Part shown: one piece after another, positions 34,211-44,558 of the stretch | Position numbering within the stretch: the stretch's first letter is position 1 | Layout: each line of letters opens with the position of its first letter | Assembly: GCA_030447305.1 (NCBI GenBank) | Contig: JAUJPC010000002.1 | Location: forward strand, 510,927-574,926 | Source of the DNA: Actinomycetota bacterium | GTDB lineage: Bacteria > Actinomycetota > CADDZG01 > JAHWKV01 | Direction: 5' to 3' | DNA length: 64,000 nucleotides | Position numbers and translations under genes: made by a program | Notes under the pieces: generated by a model | Told to the model about the DNA's origin: nothing | The model's input: the letters and a program-made list of their open reading frames with translations, nothing else | Database searches by the model: none

Positions 34211-34933
34211 TCAGCCGGCCAGAAGATGTTGCGCTGTCTCCAAAACCGCCCGCAGCTCCCGGCCGTCCGCCGCCGCCGCGGTCGCCAGAGCAGCCGGTCC
34301 TTGCAACGGAAGGATGCCCGCTGTGGGTCCCAGCCGCACCGGCGGGGCGGGCTCATGAGCCAGCTCGGGGGAGATGACGATCAAAGAGCCGATTGCGGCC
34401 GCTTTACCGGCTACCGCAGGACCGTCCCAACCGGGCGCTCCGGGCCCCACTCTCAGCTCGTTTCGGATCAGGGGCCGCCCGGCGAGCGTCACGTCGATTC
34501 GGTTGGACACGCCGCCCGGCATCTCTCCACGGCGGCCGAGGATAAGCTCGTCACGCCAGACGACCGTCGCACCGGCTTCGACGACCGCCCGGATCAGGAT
34601 CCGGTGGTTGCAGCCCAGGCACGCAATCAGCGGCTCAGGAAGCCAGTACAGGCACGCTCCCGCAGCGACACGGGTATTGATCACCACAGTGGAAGCGCCG
34701 CCTGTGCCGGGAAGCGCCAGGGAGGCGGCGGCGCTTCGGACCACCAGTGTGGCGCCGGATTCAACCTCGATCTCCAGTAATAGATCGTCCCCACCCAGAG
34801 GCCCTGCCGCTCCGCCGACCAGGTACACGCCGTCGGGTGTATCCCTCAAGTGGATGGGGGCACAGGACCGTATGCAGTCCAGACGGGTGCGGCCGTTGCT
34901 CCAGCTTGCCGCGATCCTGCTCCGCGACCTCAT
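34211..34933 (-). CDS. ureD: Urease accessory protein UreD
   Basis: The 240-residue protein has the UreD pattern: DGVYLVGGAAGPLGGDDLLLEI, then LYWLPEPLIACLGCNHR and GRRGEMPGG (usual G-R-x-x-x-G-E). UreD binds apo-urease and, with UreF and UreG, guides nickel and CO2 to the active site. It is the last gene of the urea operon, 16 bases after ureG. The N-terminus is slightly shorter than usual. Confidence 0.88.
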   Translation of the reverse strand: MRSRSRIAASWSNGRTRLDCIRSCAPIHLRDTPDGVYLVGGAAGPLGGDDLLLEIEVESGATLVVRSAAASLALPGTGGASTVVINTRVAAGACLYWLPEPLIACLGCNHRILIRAVVEAGATVVWRDELILGRRGEMPGGVSNRIDVTLAGRPLIRNELRVGPGAPGWDGPAVAGKAAAIGSLIVISPELAHEPAPPVRLGPTAGILPLQGPAALATAAAADGRELRAVLETAQHLLAG

Positions 34934-34949
34934 CTGCGGGCTGGGACGG

Positions 34950-35639
34950 TCAACCCCGCACCGAGCTTGGCTTGGCCCATTGTGCCACCTCGGAGAGGAT
35001 CCACTCGGCGATCTCCCCGGCTCCGTCCGTCTTCCGTAACGAGCTGAAGATCATCGCTCTGTCCCCGCGCCTGGCGACCGAGTCCCGGCGCATTACCTCC
35101 AGATCGGCGCCCACCATCGGAGCAAGATCGATCTTGTTGATGACCAACAGGTCTGCTGAGGTGACGCTCGGGCCCCCTTTTCGTGGAACCTTGTCGCCGC
35201 CCGAGACGTCCAGCACGAAGATCTGCCTGTCCACCAGGCCCTGGCTGAAGGTCGCCGTCAGATTGTCCCCGCCGCTTTCGAGGAGTACCAGGTCGAGAGG
35301 GGCCAGGCGGGTCTCCAGCTCCTCCACCGCCTCCAGGTTCTCTGAGATGTCATCCCGGATGGCCGTGTGCGGGCAGCATCCCGTCTGAACCGCCCGGATT
35401 CTGTTGTCGTCCAGCACCCCCTGGCTTCGGAGGAAGTCGGCGTCCTCGGTGGTGTAGATGTCGTTGGTGACGACACCAATGTGCAGGCGCTCTGCCAACA
35501 TGCGGCATAGAGCCGCTACGAGGGCCGTTTTTCCGCTCCCGACCGGTCCTCCGACACCCACCCGCAGCGGGCGCAGCCGGTCCGGAGGCGTCTCAGGAGG
35601 CAAAGAGCCGGCCCTCCGCCAATGCGTGTCGCTGGGCAT
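34950..35639 (-). CDS. ureG: Urease accessory GTPase UreG
   Basis: The 229-residue protein has the P-loop [23 protein letters not shown], the CPH metal motif in [20 protein letters not shown] and [13 protein letters not shown] hydrolysis by UreG drives nickel insertion into urease. The long open frame reaches 35765, but MPSDTHW at 35639 fits the usual N-terminal length. It overlaps the ureF end by about 47 bases. There is no histidine-rich nickel-storing N-terminus, and no ureE in the operon. Confidence 0.9.
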   Translation of the reverse strand: MPSDTHWRRAGSLPPETPPDRLRPLRVGVGGPVGSGKTALVAALCRMLAERLHIGVVTNDIYTTEDADFLRSQGVLDDNRIRAVQTGCCPHTAIRDDISENLEAVEELETRLAPLDLVLLESGGDNLTATFSQGLVDRQIFVLDVSGGDKVPRKGGPSVTSADLLVINKIDLAPMVGADLEVMRRDSVARRGDRAMIFSSLRKTDGAGEIAEWILSEVAQWAKPSSVRG

Positions 35640-36294
35640 ACAGGTCCAAAAGGATGGAACCGGGGCAGGGAAGTGCGTCCAGGGGGCCTCCGGAACCCGC
35701 CGCGGCGCAGTGTGCGGAGTCGTCCATATCGGGAGCCATCTCGGCAAGAAGCCGGTGGACCGCAAGCGGGTCCAGGCCGAGCAGCCGTACGGCAGCGCTC
35801 GCCGGTCCGGTTACGGCGTTGAACACGGCGGCACGAGCGGCATCCAGCGGCTCAAGTCCGGCGGCGGCAGCAGCAGCCCCCATCGCCACGGGGTGATGGG
35901 GCCCGACGAGGTGCACGGACGGGCGGGCCCCGGCCGGCGTCCCACCACAAGCCGCCCCCAGGTCGTCAAGCACCGATCCGGGCCACAACGCCCGGGCTGC
36001 CCGCAGCAGCAGCCGGCCCTGCCGGCGGCTCACCTCCCGAAGCGCAGGGGAGGGGATGCGGGCGTCTGATTCGGCATCGAGAGCGTCCCAGGGGTGCTTT
36101 GTCGTGCAGGCAGCGGCCGCAAGTCCGGCGGCGGCAAGCCCGGCGGTCGCCAGACGCCCAATTAGGAAGGCGTGGAGGCTGGCGAGGTCGCTCACTCCTC
36201 CGGTAGCGACCGCCGTCTCCATCCCGCCCGAGTGCGCGTGGCCCCCGGCGGGGAACCGGCCGTCGGCCAGAAGCAGAAGGTTCATCGATCCCAT
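35593..36294 (-). CDS. ureF: Urease accessory protein UreF
   Basis: The 233-residue protein starts [24 protein letters not shown], the typical UreF opening with the conserved S/A-G-x-E. It is helical and very Ala-rich, with [20 protein letters not shown] in the C-terminal half. UreF is the GTPase-activating partner in the UreD-UreF-UreG complex. ATG 36294 lies 11 bases after ureC; MNLLLL at 36285 is an alternative. Confidence 0.85.
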   Translation of the reverse strand: MGSMNLLLLADGRFPAGGHAHSGGMETAVATGGVSDLASLHAFLIGRLATAGLAAAGLAAAACTTKHPWDALDAESDARIPSPALREVSRRQGRLLLRAARALWPGSVLDDLGAACGGTPAGARPSVHLVGPHHPVAMGAAAAAAGLEPLDAARAAVFNAVTGPASAAVRLLGLDPLAVHRLLAEMAPDMDDSAHCAAAGSGGPLDALPCPGSILLDLYAQRHALAEGRLFAS

Positions 36295-36304
36295 GTCCGA
36301 CCCC

Positions 36305-38011
36305 TCAGAACAGGAAGTACCGCTGCGCCATTGGCAGCTCGCCGGCCGGAGCCGCCTCCACCACCTCGCCGTCGATCCGGACCGTGAACGTGTCGGCCTC
36401 CACCTCAATCCGGGGAAGCGCAGTGTTCAAGGGCAAGTCGGCCTTGGTGCGCCGGCGCACATCGGCGACGGGGACCAGCCGGCGTTCCAGCCCGAGTTTT
36501 TCCTCCAGACCGTCCTCGAGAGCCACCGGAGCCACGAAGGCAACGCTCGTGCGGCCGGGCACCGCGCCGTAGGCGCCGAACATGGGACGGGGAAGAACCG
36601 GCTGCGGAGTGGGGATGGACGCGTTGGCGTCCCCCATGGCGGCCCAGGCGATCATTCCTCCCTTTACCACCACATGGGGGCGGATCCCGAAGAAGGCCGG
36701 GTCCCACAGGACCAGGTCGGCCAGTTTGCCGGCCTCCACCGAGCCGATCTCCTGCTCCAGGCCGTGAGCGATCGCAGGGCAGATGGTGTACTTGGCGACG
36801 TACCGGCGCGCCCGGGCGTTGTCGGCAGCGCCGTCCCCGGGCAGTGAGCCCCGCCGGGACTTCATCGCGTGGGCGGTCTGCCATGTCCGCAGGATGACCT
36901 CGGCAACCCGGCCCATGGCCTGGGAGTCAGATCCGATCATGGATATGGCCCCCAGGTCGTGAAGGACGTCCTCGGCGGCAATGGTGGACGGGCGGATGCG
37001 GCTCTCGGCGAAGGCGAGGTCCTCCGGCACTCCCGAATTCAGGTGGTGGCAGACCATCAGCATGTCGAGGTGTTCGTCGATGGTGTTGACCGTGTGCGGG
37101 CGGGTGGGGTTGGTTGACGACGGCAGGAAGTTCGGTTGCCCGGCGACCGTGATGATGTCGGGGGCATGGCCGCCGCCGGCACCCTCCGTATGGTAGGCGT
37201 GGATGCACCTGCCCCGGACGGCCGAGATGGTGTCCTCCACAAAACCGGCTTCATTCAGGGTGTCGCTGTGAAGCGCCGCCTGAACGCCGGCCTCCCCGCA
37301 GACCCTCAGGCAGGCGTCGATGGCTGCCGGCGTTGAGCCCCAGTCCTCGTGCAGCTTGAACCCGCTGGCGCCGGCCCGCAGCTGCTCCCACATCGCTTCC
37401 GCCGACGTGGTGTTCCCCTTGCCCAGCAGGGCGACGTTCACCGGCCACGGGTCGAGAGCTTCGAGCATCCGCGCGAGATGCCAGGCGCCCGGCGTGACGG
37501 TCGTCGCCTTCGTCCCCTCCGCCGGACCCGTGCCTCCACCTATGACGGTAGTTATACCGGAGCCGAGCGCCTCCTCGAGAATCTGGGGACAGATCAGGTG
37601 GACGTGGCAATCGATGGCTCCGGCGGTGAGGATCTTGCCGTTACCGGAGAGGATCTCCGTCGACGGCCCTATCACCAGCCCGGGGTCCACACCGTGCATG
37701 ATGTTGGGATTGCCGGCTTTGCCGATCGCAACGATCCGACCGTCCCGGATGCCGATGTCGGCCTTCACGATCCCCCAGTGGTCCAGGATCAGCGCTCCGG
37801 TTATGACCGTGTCAGGCGCCCCTTCCGCCCGGGTTGCGTTGGACTGCCCCATGGATTCCCGGATCACCTTGCCGCCGCCGAACACGGCCTCGTCCCCGCC
37901 CGCGACCAGGTCCTGCTCAACCTCTATCAACAAATTGGTGTCGGCCAGCCGGATTCGGTCGCCCGCCGTAGGTCCGTAGAGCAGGTTGTACCGGCTGCGT
38001 TGGAGCTCCAT
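36305..38011 (-). CDS. ureC: Urease subunit alpha
   Basis: The 568-residue subunit has the full length and active-site signatures: [20 protein letters not shown] at the start, [12 protein letters not shown], the lysine that becomes carbamylated in GFKLHEDWG, and the mobile-flap histidine region MVCHHLNSG. Urease hydrolyses urea to ammonia and carbon dioxide at a di-nickel centre. It follows ureB by two bases. No frameshift is present, so the enzyme should be active if nickel is supplied. Confidence 0.96.
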   Translation of the reverse strand: MELQRSRYNLLYGPTAGDRIRLADTNLLIEVEQDLVAGGDEAVFGGGKVIRESMGQSNATRAEGAPDTVITGALILDHWGIVKADIGIRDGRIVAIGKAGNPNIMHGVDPGLVIGPSTEILSGNGKILTAGAIDCHVHLICPQILEEALGSGITTVIGGGTGPAEGTKATTVTPGAWHLARMLEALDPWPVNVALLGKGNTTSAEAMWEQLRAGASGFKLHEDWGSTPAAIDACLRVCGEAGVQAALHSDTLNEAGFVEDTISAVRGRCIHAYHTEGAGGGHAPDIITVAGQPNFLPSSTNPTRPHTVNTIDEHLDMLMVCHHLNSGVPEDLAFAESRIRPSTIAAEDVLHDLGAISMIGSDSQAMGRVAEVILRTWQTAHAMKSRRGSLPGDGAADNARARRYVAKYTICPAIAHGLEQEIGSVEAGKLADLVLWDPAFFGIRPHVVVKGGMIAWAAMGDANASIPTPQPVLPRPMFGAYGAVPGRTSVAFVAPVALEDGLEEKLGLERRLVPVADVRRRTKADLPLNTALPRIEVEADTFTVRIDGEVVEAAPAGELPMAQRYFLF

Positions 38012-38013
38012 TG

Positions 38014-38379
38014 CTACTCTCGGTCCAGCGGTGCTGCGGGCTTGTCCAGAGGGCCACGGGCGTCACCGCGCAGGCCAGGCACCACCCGCCGGCCGGTGAA
38101 GGGTACGAGCTCCACCAGGCGGTCGATCCCGGGCTCGAAGCGGACCGCCGTTCCGGCCGGGATGTTGAGGTGCTGGCCCCACGCCGCGTGGCGGTCGAAC
38201 TCCAGAGCCGGGTTGGCCTCGGCAAAGTGATAATGGGACCCGACCTGGATCGGTCGGTCACCGGAGTTGGAGACCTTGACCATGGTCACGGGCCGCCCGG
38301 CATTGATCGAGATCGCCCCCGATCCCAGAACGACCTCTCCCGGTACAGGAGCCGGCCCTATCCATGTGACCTCGCTCAC
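38014..38379 (-). CDS. ureB: Urease subunit beta
   Basis: The 121-residue protein has [20 protein letters not shown] and [24 protein letters not shown], the conserved UreB core. It packs against UreC and UreA in the trimeric enzyme. Its start overlaps the ureA stop (ATGA), so the subunits are made as separate chains in the usual bacterial order. A short N-terminal extension ([17 protein letters not shown]) is normal. Confidence 0.93.
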   Translation of the reverse strand: MSEVTWIGPAPVPGEVVLGSGAISINAGRPVTMVKVSNSGDRPIQVGSHYHFAEANPALEFDRHAAWGQHLNIPAGTAVRFEPGIDRLVELVPFTGRRVVPGLRGDARGPLDKPAAPLDRE

Positions 38380-38678
38380 GGTATCGGCTGGTGCAGGGTG
38401 ACCAGCTTGGTGCCGTCGGGAAAAGTCGCCTCGACCTGCACCTCCGGAATCATCTCGGCAACTCCCTCCATCACATTCGAGCGGCTGAGGACGCCCCTCC
38501 CGGCCTCCATGAGATCGGCAACGCTGCGTCCGTCCCGCGCTCCCTCCAGGACGAACGAGGTGAGGATGGCAACCGCCTCCGGGTGGTTCAGCTGGAGGCC
38601 CCGTCCCTGCCGTTCGCGCGCCAGGTTCGCAGCTACATGGATGAGCAGCCGTTCCTGTTCGTGGAGGCTAAGGCGCAT
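38376..38678 (-). CDS. ureA: Urease subunit gamma
   Basis: The 100-residue protein has the UreA landmarks [40 protein letters not shown] and [20 protein letters not shown]. Length is normal for the free gamma subunit. It follows urtE with a 31-bp gap, and no promoter is evident between them, so uptake and hydrolysis are probably in one transcript. Confidence 0.93.
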   Translation of the reverse strand: MRLSLHEQERLLIHVAANLARERQGRGLQLNHPEAVAILTSFVLEGARDGRSVADLMEAGRGVLSRSNVMEGVAEMIPEVQVEATFPDGTKLVTLHQPIP

Positions 38679-38709
38679 GAGTATCGATCATATAAGCCCG
38701 GCCGAAACG

Positions 38710-39405
38710 TCAGAGAAGCAGCAGCTCACGCATGCGGGCGTCGTCCAGGTCTGCGGTGGCCCCTGAGGAGACGACCTCTCCGGCGTCGAGGACGATGTGT
38801 TTTCCGGCCAGCCGCAGGGCGAACTCCATGTACTGCTCCACCAGCAGGATGGACATGCCGGTCGATGAGTTCAGGTTCGCGATGGCATCTTCGATCTCAA
38901 GGATGATCGACGGTTGGATCCCCTCGGTCGGCTCGTCCAGGATGAGCAGTCGCGGTTTGGTCACCAGTGCCCGGGCGATGGCCAACTGCGCCGCCTCGCC
39001 TCCGGACAGAAGCCCGGCCTTGCGCCCCAGGAGCTTGCGGAGCCGGGGGAAAAGCTCGATCGCATCCTCCATGGCGTCCCTATCCCCACGGTCGGACGCA
39101 TCCACCACCACCTTCAGGCTCTCCAGGACCGTGAGCTGCGGGAAGCTGCCCCTCGTTTGCGGCACGTAGGCCAGACCGGCCTTCACCCGCTGGTAGGGGT
39201 GCATCTTTCCCAGGTCCCTGCCTTCGAAGAAGACCCTTCCTCCGGTGGGTCTCAGAACTCCCATGATGGCGTTCAGCAGCGTTGTCTTGCCGACGCCGTT
39301 GCGGCCCATGACGCAGAAGAGCTCGTTCGCAGGGACCTCCATCGAGACGTCGAAGAGGATCTGGGTGGGCCCGTAGGCGACGTCGAGGTTCTGAACCGAC
39401 AGCAT
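38710..39405 (-). CDS. urtE: Urea ABC transporter ATP-binding protein UrtE
   Basis: The 231-residue ATPase has Walker A GRNGVGKTTLLNAIMG, signature LLSGGEAAQLAIARAL and Walker B RLLILDEPTEGIQPS. It belongs to the LivF-like branch, and its position after urtABCD and before ureA assigns it to urea. It starts one base inside the urtD stop. The complex imports urea at the expense of ATP. Confidence 0.92.
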   Translation of the reverse strand: MLSVQNLDVAYGPTQILFDVSMEVPANELFCVMGRNGVGKTTLLNAIMGVLRPTGGRVFFEGRDLGKMHPYQRVKAGLAYVPQTRGSFPQLTVLESLKVVVDASDRGDRDAMEDAIELFPRLRKLLGRKAGLLSGGEAAQLAIARALVTKPRLLILDEPTEGIQPSIILEIEDAIANLNSSTGMSILLVEQYMEFALRLAGKHIVLDAGEVVSSGATADLDDARMRELLLL

Positions 39406-40187
39406 CAGGCGCCCCCCACCGCAGCGTCCTCATGGGCTCGCCGGTCGTGTGCCCTTCCCAGGTAGACCTCCTGCACCATGGGGTTGGACTGCACGTCGGC
39501 CACCCCTCCCTCGCACAGGATTCGTCCCTCGTGCAGGACCGTCACCCTGGAGGCGAAGCGGCGGACGAAGTCCATGTCGTGTTCGATGACCATCAGGGTC
39601 CTGGTCTCGGCGATGAGCTGAAGGAGCTCGCCCGTCTTGGTCCGTTCGGCCTTGCTCATGCCGGCCACCGGCTCGTCGAGCAGCAGCAGCATAGGGTCCT
39701 GCACCAAAAGCATGCCGATCTCCAGCCACTGCTTCTGGCCGTGCGACAGCACTCCGGCAGGCCGGTTGCCGTAGGACGCCAGTCCGACCGTGTCCAGGGC
39801 CTCCAGTACCTCCGGCAGCACGTCCTTCCGGCGCCGGAACAAGGTGGGCAGAGACCGGCGGAAACAGGCAGCCAGGTCCAGGTTCTCGATGACCGTCAGC
39901 TCCTCGAAGACGTTGGCTTTTTGAAAAGTGCGACCGACTCCCAGCCGCACGATCTCGAAGTCCCTCCGCTGAAGCAGGTTGCGAGTGGCGAAGTTGACGG
40001 TGCCGGCGACCGGCTTCACGAGGCCGGTGATGGCGTCGATGAGTGTGGTCTTGCCTGCGCCGTTAGGGCCGATGAGAAAGCGAAGCTCGCCCTCCAGCAC
40101 GTCAAGGTCCAGAGCCTGGATCGCACGAAATCCGTCGAAGGTGACGTCGAGTCCGCGAATCTCCAAAAGGAGCTGTCCGCGGCTCAT
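39405..40187 (-). CDS. urtD: Urea ABC transporter ATP-binding protein UrtD
   Basis: The 260-residue LivG-like ATPase has GPNGAGKTTLIDAITGLV, the Q-loop region, LSHGQKQWLEIGMLL in place of the canonical LSGGQ, and LLLLDEPVAGMSKAE. The LSHGQKQWLEIGM variant with W is characteristic of UrtD. It overlaps the urtC stop by four bases. With UrtE it energises the UrtB-UrtC channel. Confidence 0.92.
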   Translation of the reverse strand: MSRGQLLLEIRGLDVTFDGFRAIQALDLDVLEGELRFLIGPNGAGKTTLIDAITGLVKPVAGTVNFATRNLLQRRDFEIVRLGVGRTFQKANVFEELTVIENLDLAACFRRSLPTLFRRRKDVLPEVLEALDTVGLASYGNRPAGVLSHGQKQWLEIGMLLVQDPMLLLLDEPVAGMSKAERTKTGELLQLIAETRTLMVIEHDMDFVRRFASRVTVLHEGRILCEGGVADVQSNPMVQEVYLGRAHDRRAHEDAAVGGA

Positions 40188-41305
40188 GTAGCCGGCTCCG
40201 CAGCCTCGGCCGGCTGGTGCGAGACGGGCTGCGGCGGAACCTTTCGGCCGCCGAATCGCTCCTTGAGCACCTTCGCTATCCCGGCCACACCCTTCGGGGC
40301 GAACGCCATGACCACCACGAACAGCAGCCCCTGCAGGTACAGCCAGCCGGCGGGGTACGCCTCGCTGAGCGTCGTCTTGGCGTAGTTAACAACAAGTGCG
40401 CCCAGAACCGCTCCCACCAGAGTTCCCCTGCCTCCGAGCGCCACCCAGATGACCATCTCGATAGAGGGGACGATTCCGACCAGGGCGGGCGAGATGATGC
40501 CAACCACCGGAACGAAAAGGGCACCGGCCAGTCCGGCCATGCCGGCAGAGATGGCGAAGGCGATGACCTTGACGGTGGTTGGGTTGTATCCGAGAAAGCG
40601 GACCCGGTCCTCACGGTCCCGGACCGCCATGAGCACCCGGCCGTAACGGCTCTCGACAATTTGGCGGGCCAATAGGTACATGATGCCCAGACAGACGGCG
40701 ATGAGCAGGTAAACCGAACGCTGGTTCACGGGGTCGTTCAGGTCGTAGCCCATGAAGGTCGTCACGTTGGTCAGGCCGTTGGTCCCTCCGGTGACCCCCT
40801 GCTGGCCGATCAGGAGGATGGCGAAGGCGGCCGCCAGTGCCTGGCTCAGGATCGCGAGGTAGGCCCCGCGTACTCGCCTGCGGAAGATGAGGGCTCCCAG
40901 GGCTGCAGCCACCGCCATGGGCACGAGGATAGCGGCCGACAATGCAAAAACCGGACTGCCGAAAGGCTTCCACAAGGCCGGCAGCTTTTCCACGCCGCTC
41001 CAAACCATGAAGTCGGGCAGCTTGCCCGGACCCGCTTCCTGCAGCTTGAGCAGCATGCCCATGCAGTAACCGCCCATACCGAAAAATAGGCCGTGGCCGA
41101 TGGTCAGCATGCCGCCGTAGCCCCAGGCGAGGTCGATACCGATCGCGATGATCGCGAAGCACAGGTACTTGCCCAACAGCGCCAGACGGAACCCGCTCAG
41201 CATGGCGGGCGCCACCACCACAAGGACAAGCCCGATTGCCAGGAAGATCCCCCTGCGTTTCCAGGGGGTCAGCGTCCCAAGCTTGGGGACCGCCAGAGCG
41301 GTCAT
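40184..41305 (-). CDS. urtC: Urea ABC transporter permease UrtC
   Basis: The 373-residue LivM-like permease has about ten hydrophobic helices and the UrtC landmarks DLAWGYGGMLTIGHGLFFGMGGYCMGM, MGYDLNDPVNQRSVYLL (shared pieces) and LGGRGTLVGAVLGALVVN near the end. It overlaps the urtB stop by four bases. It forms the membrane channel with UrtB. Confidence 0.9.
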   Translation of the reverse strand: MTALAVPKLGTLTPWKRRGIFLAIGLVLVVVAPAMLSGFRLALLGKYLCFAIIAIGIDLAWGYGGMLTIGHGLFFGMGGYCMGMLLKLQEAGPGKLPDFMVWSGVEKLPALWKPFGSPVFALSAAILVPMAVAAALGALIFRRRVRGAYLAILSQALAAAFAILLIGQQGVTGGTNGLTNVTTFMGYDLNDPVNQRSVYLLIAVCLGIMYLLARQIVESRYGRVLMAVRDREDRVRFLGYNPTTVKVIAFAISAGMAGLAGALFVPVVGIISPALVGIVPSIEMVIWVALGGRGTLVGAVLGALVVNYAKTTLSEAYPAGWLYLQGLLFVVVMAFAPKGVAGIAKVLKERFGGRKVPPQPVSHQPAEAAEPAT

Positions 41306-42183
41306 GTGAGCGCCCGGCTTTTCATCACAAAGAGTCCCTGTGGGCGGAACTGAAGGAATGCCACGATCGCTACGAACACGGCAACCCTGGCGATGCTGGC
41401 CTCCGTGCTGAACTCGACGAACGCATTTAGCAGTCCCAGAGCGACGGCGGCAATCACAGCGCCCCGAAGCTGCCCCAGACCGCCGACCACCACCACAAGG
41501 AAAGCATCAACGATGTAGTTGGTGCCCAGAGTGGGTCCCGTCGAGCCCAGCAGCGTCAGGGCGACGCCGGCAATACCGGCCAATCCGGAGCCGATGAAGA
41601 ATGTAAGGCGATCGATGGAGTGCGTCTTGAGCCCGCTGCAGGAGGCCAGCTGGCGGTTCTGCATAACCGCCCGCATGCGGGCTCCCTGCGGTAGCCGGGT
41701 TAAAAAGACCCAGATGCCCACGACGCTGACCACCACCAGGCCGATGATGAAGATTCGAGAGTAGGAGAGGGTTGCTCCGGCGAGGTGGAGACTGCCGCCG
41801 AGCCATCCCGGGGCCCTCACCTGAACGTTGGGGGCCCCGAAGATGTCCCGAGCGAGTTGTTGCAGCATGAGGCTCACGCCCCAGGTGACCAGCAGTGTGT
41901 CCAGTGGACGCCCGTAGAGGCGCCTGACGAGCACCAGCTCCAGGAGGAGCCCAAGCGTGCCGGCAATGACGAACGCAACGGGTAGAGCCACCACAAGCGA
42001 GGTGTCGGTTCCGATCAGGTCCTGGAGCACGAAGGCGGTGTATGCCCCCGCCATGATGAACTCACCATGCGCCATGTTGATCACGTTCATCTGGCCAAAG
42101 GTGAACGTGAGCCCCAAGGCGATGAGTATCAGGACGGAGCCGACGCTCAGCCCGGTAAAGACCTGACCCAGAAAAGCATCCAC
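41302..42183 (-). CDS. urtB: Urea ABC transporter permease UrtB
   Basis: The 293-residue LivH-like permease has about eight helices, FGQMNVINMAHGEFIMAGAY near the start, and VVVGGLGQLRGAVIAA near the end, as in UrtB. It has no large N-terminal periplasmic domain. The gap to urtA is 37 bases and to urtC a four-base overlap. Confidence 0.9.
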   Translation of the reverse strand: MDAFLGQVFTGLSVGSVLILIALGLTFTFGQMNVINMAHGEFIMAGAYTAFVLQDLIGTDTSLVVALPVAFVIAGTLGLLLELVLVRRLYGRPLDTLLVTWGVSLMLQQLARDIFGAPNVQVRAPGWLGGSLHLAGATLSYSRIFIIGLVVVSVVGIWVFLTRLPQGARMRAVMQNRQLASCSGLKTHSIDRLTFFIGSGLAGIAGVALTLLGSTGPTLGTNYIVDAFLVVVVGGLGQLRGAVIAAVALGLLNAFVEFSTEASIARVAVFVAIVAFLQFRPQGLFVMKSRALT

Positions 42184-42220
42184 TTGAGGTCCTCCTAGAT
42201 CCCCCTTGCGACCGACGGCT

Positions 42221-43462
42221 CTAGGTCAGTCCCTTGGCCCAGTCGTAGCCCCTCAGGAAGGGGTCCGGCTTGATCGGTCCGTCTGAGCCGGATACCTGCC
42301 TGATCAAGCCGTCCGGTCCGATCAGGCCGATGCGGGCGGTCTTGTAGATGTGCTGGGTAGGACCGTCCACGGTGACCCTGCCCTCGGGGGCGGCGAACTC
42401 GATGCCGGCAGCGGCCCTCTTGACCGCCTCCACCTCGGTCGTGCCCGCCTTCTCCACAGCGGCCGCCCACAGGTGGACCGCCACGTAGCCCGCCTCCATC
42501 GGGTCGGACGTCACCTTGTCCTCGCCGTACTTGGCCTTGAAGGCCTTGACGAACTCGGCGTTCTCGGGCGTGTCGGTGGTCTGGTAGTAGTTCCATGCGA
42601 CCAGGTGTCCGGCCAGGAACTCCGGGCCGATCGCTCGCACCTCCTCCTCTGCGACGCTCACCGAGACGATGGGCATGGCGTCCGGAGCTATCCCCTTGGT
42701 CTTCCACTCCTTGAAGAAGGCCGTGTTGGTGTCGCCGTTCAGGGTGTTGAAGATCGCATCCGGCCTGGCTGCCGCCACCTTGTTCACCAGCGTGGCGACC
42801 TCCTGGTTGCCCAGCGGGATGTACTCCTCGCCGACGATCTCCATGTCGTTGGCCTGGGCGTATGCCTTGATCTCCTTGTTGGCGGTCCGGGGGAAGACGT
42901 AGTCGCTTCCGACCAGGAAGATTCGCTTCTTGCCCTGGCCCTTCAGGTAGTCGAGCCCCGGAACGATTTGTTGGTTGGTGGTGGCGCCGGTGTAGAAGAT
43001 GTAGGGCGACTGCTCCAGGCCCTCGTACTGGACCGGGTACCACAGCAGAGCCTTATTCCTCTCGAAGACCGGGAGCATGGCTTTGCGGCTGGCGGAGGTC
43101 CATCCGCCGAAGACGGTGGCCACCTTGTCCACCGAGATGAGCTTCTGTGCCTTTTCTGCGAAGGTAGGCCAGTCGGATGCGCCGTCCTCTTCGATTGCTT
43201 CGATCTGTTTTCCGAGCACGCCGCCCTTGGCGTTGATCTGCTCGATCGCCAGCTTTTCGGCGTCTCTAACGGTGACCTCACTGATCGCCATGGTGCCGCT
43301 CAGGGAATGCAGGAGCCCCACCTTGATGGTGTCGCCGTCGTCCGTTGACGTGCCTCCGGTGGCGGATGTGTCGCCCGCTTTCTGCCCGCAGGCGGCTCCT
43401 AACATCGCCAGCACCATCAGGGTCGCCAGCCACAGCTTTTTGAGCTTCGACGCCTCCTTCAT
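42221..43462 (-). CDS. urtA: Urea ABC transporter substrate-binding lipoprotein UrtA
   Basis: From ATG 43462 the 413-residue protein has a lipoprotein signal ([16 protein letters not shown], Cys near residue 25), a Gly/Thr linker and the UrtA-type binding domain: [48 protein letters not shown] and NHLAAWNYYQT-like [20 protein letters not shown]. This matches UrtA/FmdD rather than amino-acid LivJ. The frame extends to 43792 on this strand, but that part is shadow. It is first in the operon; the 220 bp to the divergent sigma gene must hold its promoter. Confidence 0.93.
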   Translation of the reverse strand: MKEASKLKKLWLATLMVLAMLGAACGQKAGDTSATGGTSTDDGDTIKVGLLHSLSGTMAISEVTVRDAEKLAIEQINAKGGVLGKQIEAIEEDGASDWPTFAEKAQKLISVDKVATVFGGWTSASRKAMLPVFERNKALLWYPVQYEGLEQSPYIFYTGATTNQQIVPGLDYLKGQGKKRIFLVGSDYVFPRTANKEIKAYAQANDMEIVGEEYIPLGNQEVATLVNKVAAARPDAIFNTLNGDTNTAFFKEWKTKGIAPDAMPIVSVSVAEEEVRAIGPEFLAGHLVAWNYYQTTDTPENAEFVKAFKAKYGEDKVTSDPMEAGYVAVHLWAAAVEKAGTTEVEAVKRAAAGIEFAAPEGRVTVDGPTQHIYKTARIGLIGPDGLIRQVSGSDGPIKPDPFLRGYDWAKGLT

Positions 43463-43682
43463 ATTCCCTCCCACTTGTTTTCCTGAGTTCACATGGATCG
43501 ATGACCCGGCCCATCGTGCTTCCGGCAGATTTCCCGGGCATTTCGGGAATGTTAAGAGTGGGTAACAGATGGACACGGGGGAGGGGTCGGGAACACGAGG
43601 GTGAAACAGCGCTGGAGAGGTGTGAGCCAACGTATGCGACGGCTCCCGGTTTGCCATCGGCCACCATTGTGTTGAGTATTGG
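43463..43682. promoter_or_regulatory. Divergent promoter region, urtA and ECF sigma gene
   Basis: This 220-bp gap lies between the urea operon and the ECF sigma gene. CCCGGGCATTTCGGGAATG-type short inverted sequences occur near 43537-43553. I could not find a confident SigR-type GGAAT-N18-GTT promoter or an NtcA/GlnR box by eye, so I record only the position. Confidence 0.4.
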
Positions 43683-44318
43683 TTGGTGACCAGTTCCCGA
43701 CCGGTGCCCCCCATCGTCCAGAAACCGGAAGCGCGAAAGCTTTCCGCCGAGGATCTTCGCAGGTTCGAGGACGAGGCTCTGCCTTTGGCCAACGCTCTCT
43801 ACGGAGGCGCGCTGAGGATGACCCGCAACCCCGCGGATGCCGCCGACCTGGTTCAGGAGACGTTTCTTCGTGCCTTCCGCTCCTGGGGCCAGTTCAAGGA
43901 GGGCACCAACCTAAAGGCGTGGCTCTACCGGATCCTGACCAACCTCTACATCAGCTCGTATCGGGTCAAGAAGAGGGGGCCTCAGCTGGTTTCTGCGAAC
44001 GATGCCGGAGACTTCGACTTGTACCAGTCCCTGGTCGACCAGAACCATGTCTCGGAATCCGCCGAGTCGATCGTCATCGACTCCCTGGGCGACGACGACA
44101 TCAAAAAGGCGCTGGCAGACCTGCCCGAGGACTTCCGGATGGCAGTCTCCCTGGCCGACGTTGACGGATTCTCGTATCGGGAGATAGCCGATATGCTGGG
44201 CATTCCGATAGGCACAGTGATGTCCCGGCTTCATCGCGGAAGAAAAGCACTGCAGAAAGCGTTGTGGGGATTGGCCGAGCAGAGAGGTTTGGTCGGTCAA
44301 GGAGGCAAACTTAGATGA
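43683..44318 (+). CDS. ECF sigma factor, SigR/SigH type
   Basis: The 211-residue protein (TTG 43683 or GTG 43686) has region 2 with [34 protein letters not shown] and region 4 with [28 protein letters not shown]. This closely follows the SigR/SigH group, which responds to thiol-oxidative stress in actinobacteria. Its stop overlaps the start of an RsrA-like gene (ATGA at 44315-44318), the standard arrangement for translational coupling. Confidence 0.9.
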   Translation: MVTSSRPVPPIVQKPEARKLSAEDLRRFEDEALPLANALYGGALRMTRNPADAADLVQETFLRAFRSWGQFKEGTNLKAWLYRILTNLYISSYRVKKRGPQLVSANDAGDFDLYQSLVDQNHVSESAESIVIDSLGDDDIKKALADLPEDFRMAVSLADVDGFSYREIADMLGIPIGTVMSRLHRGRKALQKALWGLAEQRGLVGQGGKLR

Positions 44319-44551
44319 ACGACGCTCACTGCCAGAAGCTTGTCGGCTCGCTGTACCAGCTTCTTGACGGAGAGGTGACCGAGGATCAGGTCCAGTTCCT
44401 CTCCGACCACCTAGCGGAGTGTGGCCCTTGCCTCGAACGGTTGGGGGTCGAGATGCATTTCACCCTGCTTGTCCGCAGCCGCTGCCAGAACACGACCTGC
44501 CCGGATGAGGTGATGCACAGCATCAAGACGGCGCTTCAGGCCGAGATTTGA
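44315..44551 (+). CDS. RsrA-like zinc anti-sigma factor
   Basis: The 78-residue protein has the ZAS motif: Cys near residue 6 ([16 protein letters not shown]), then HLAECGPC (H-x3-C-x2-C). A second cysteine pair (RCQNTTCP) follows. RsrA-type factors bind zinc and the sigma factor under reducing conditions and release it on disulfide formation. Overlap with the sigma gene supports the pairing. Confidence 0.87.
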   Translation: MNDAHCQKLVGSLYQLLDGEVTEDQVQFLSDHLAECGPCLERLGVEMHFTLLVRSRCQNTTCPDEVMHSIKTALQAEI

Positions 44552-44558
44552 CCCTGAT

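Noticed and set aside
43463-43682. SigR-type autoregulated promoter
   Set aside because: GGAAT and GGAAC sequences occur, but none has GTT at the required 18-base spacing, so I do not claim it.
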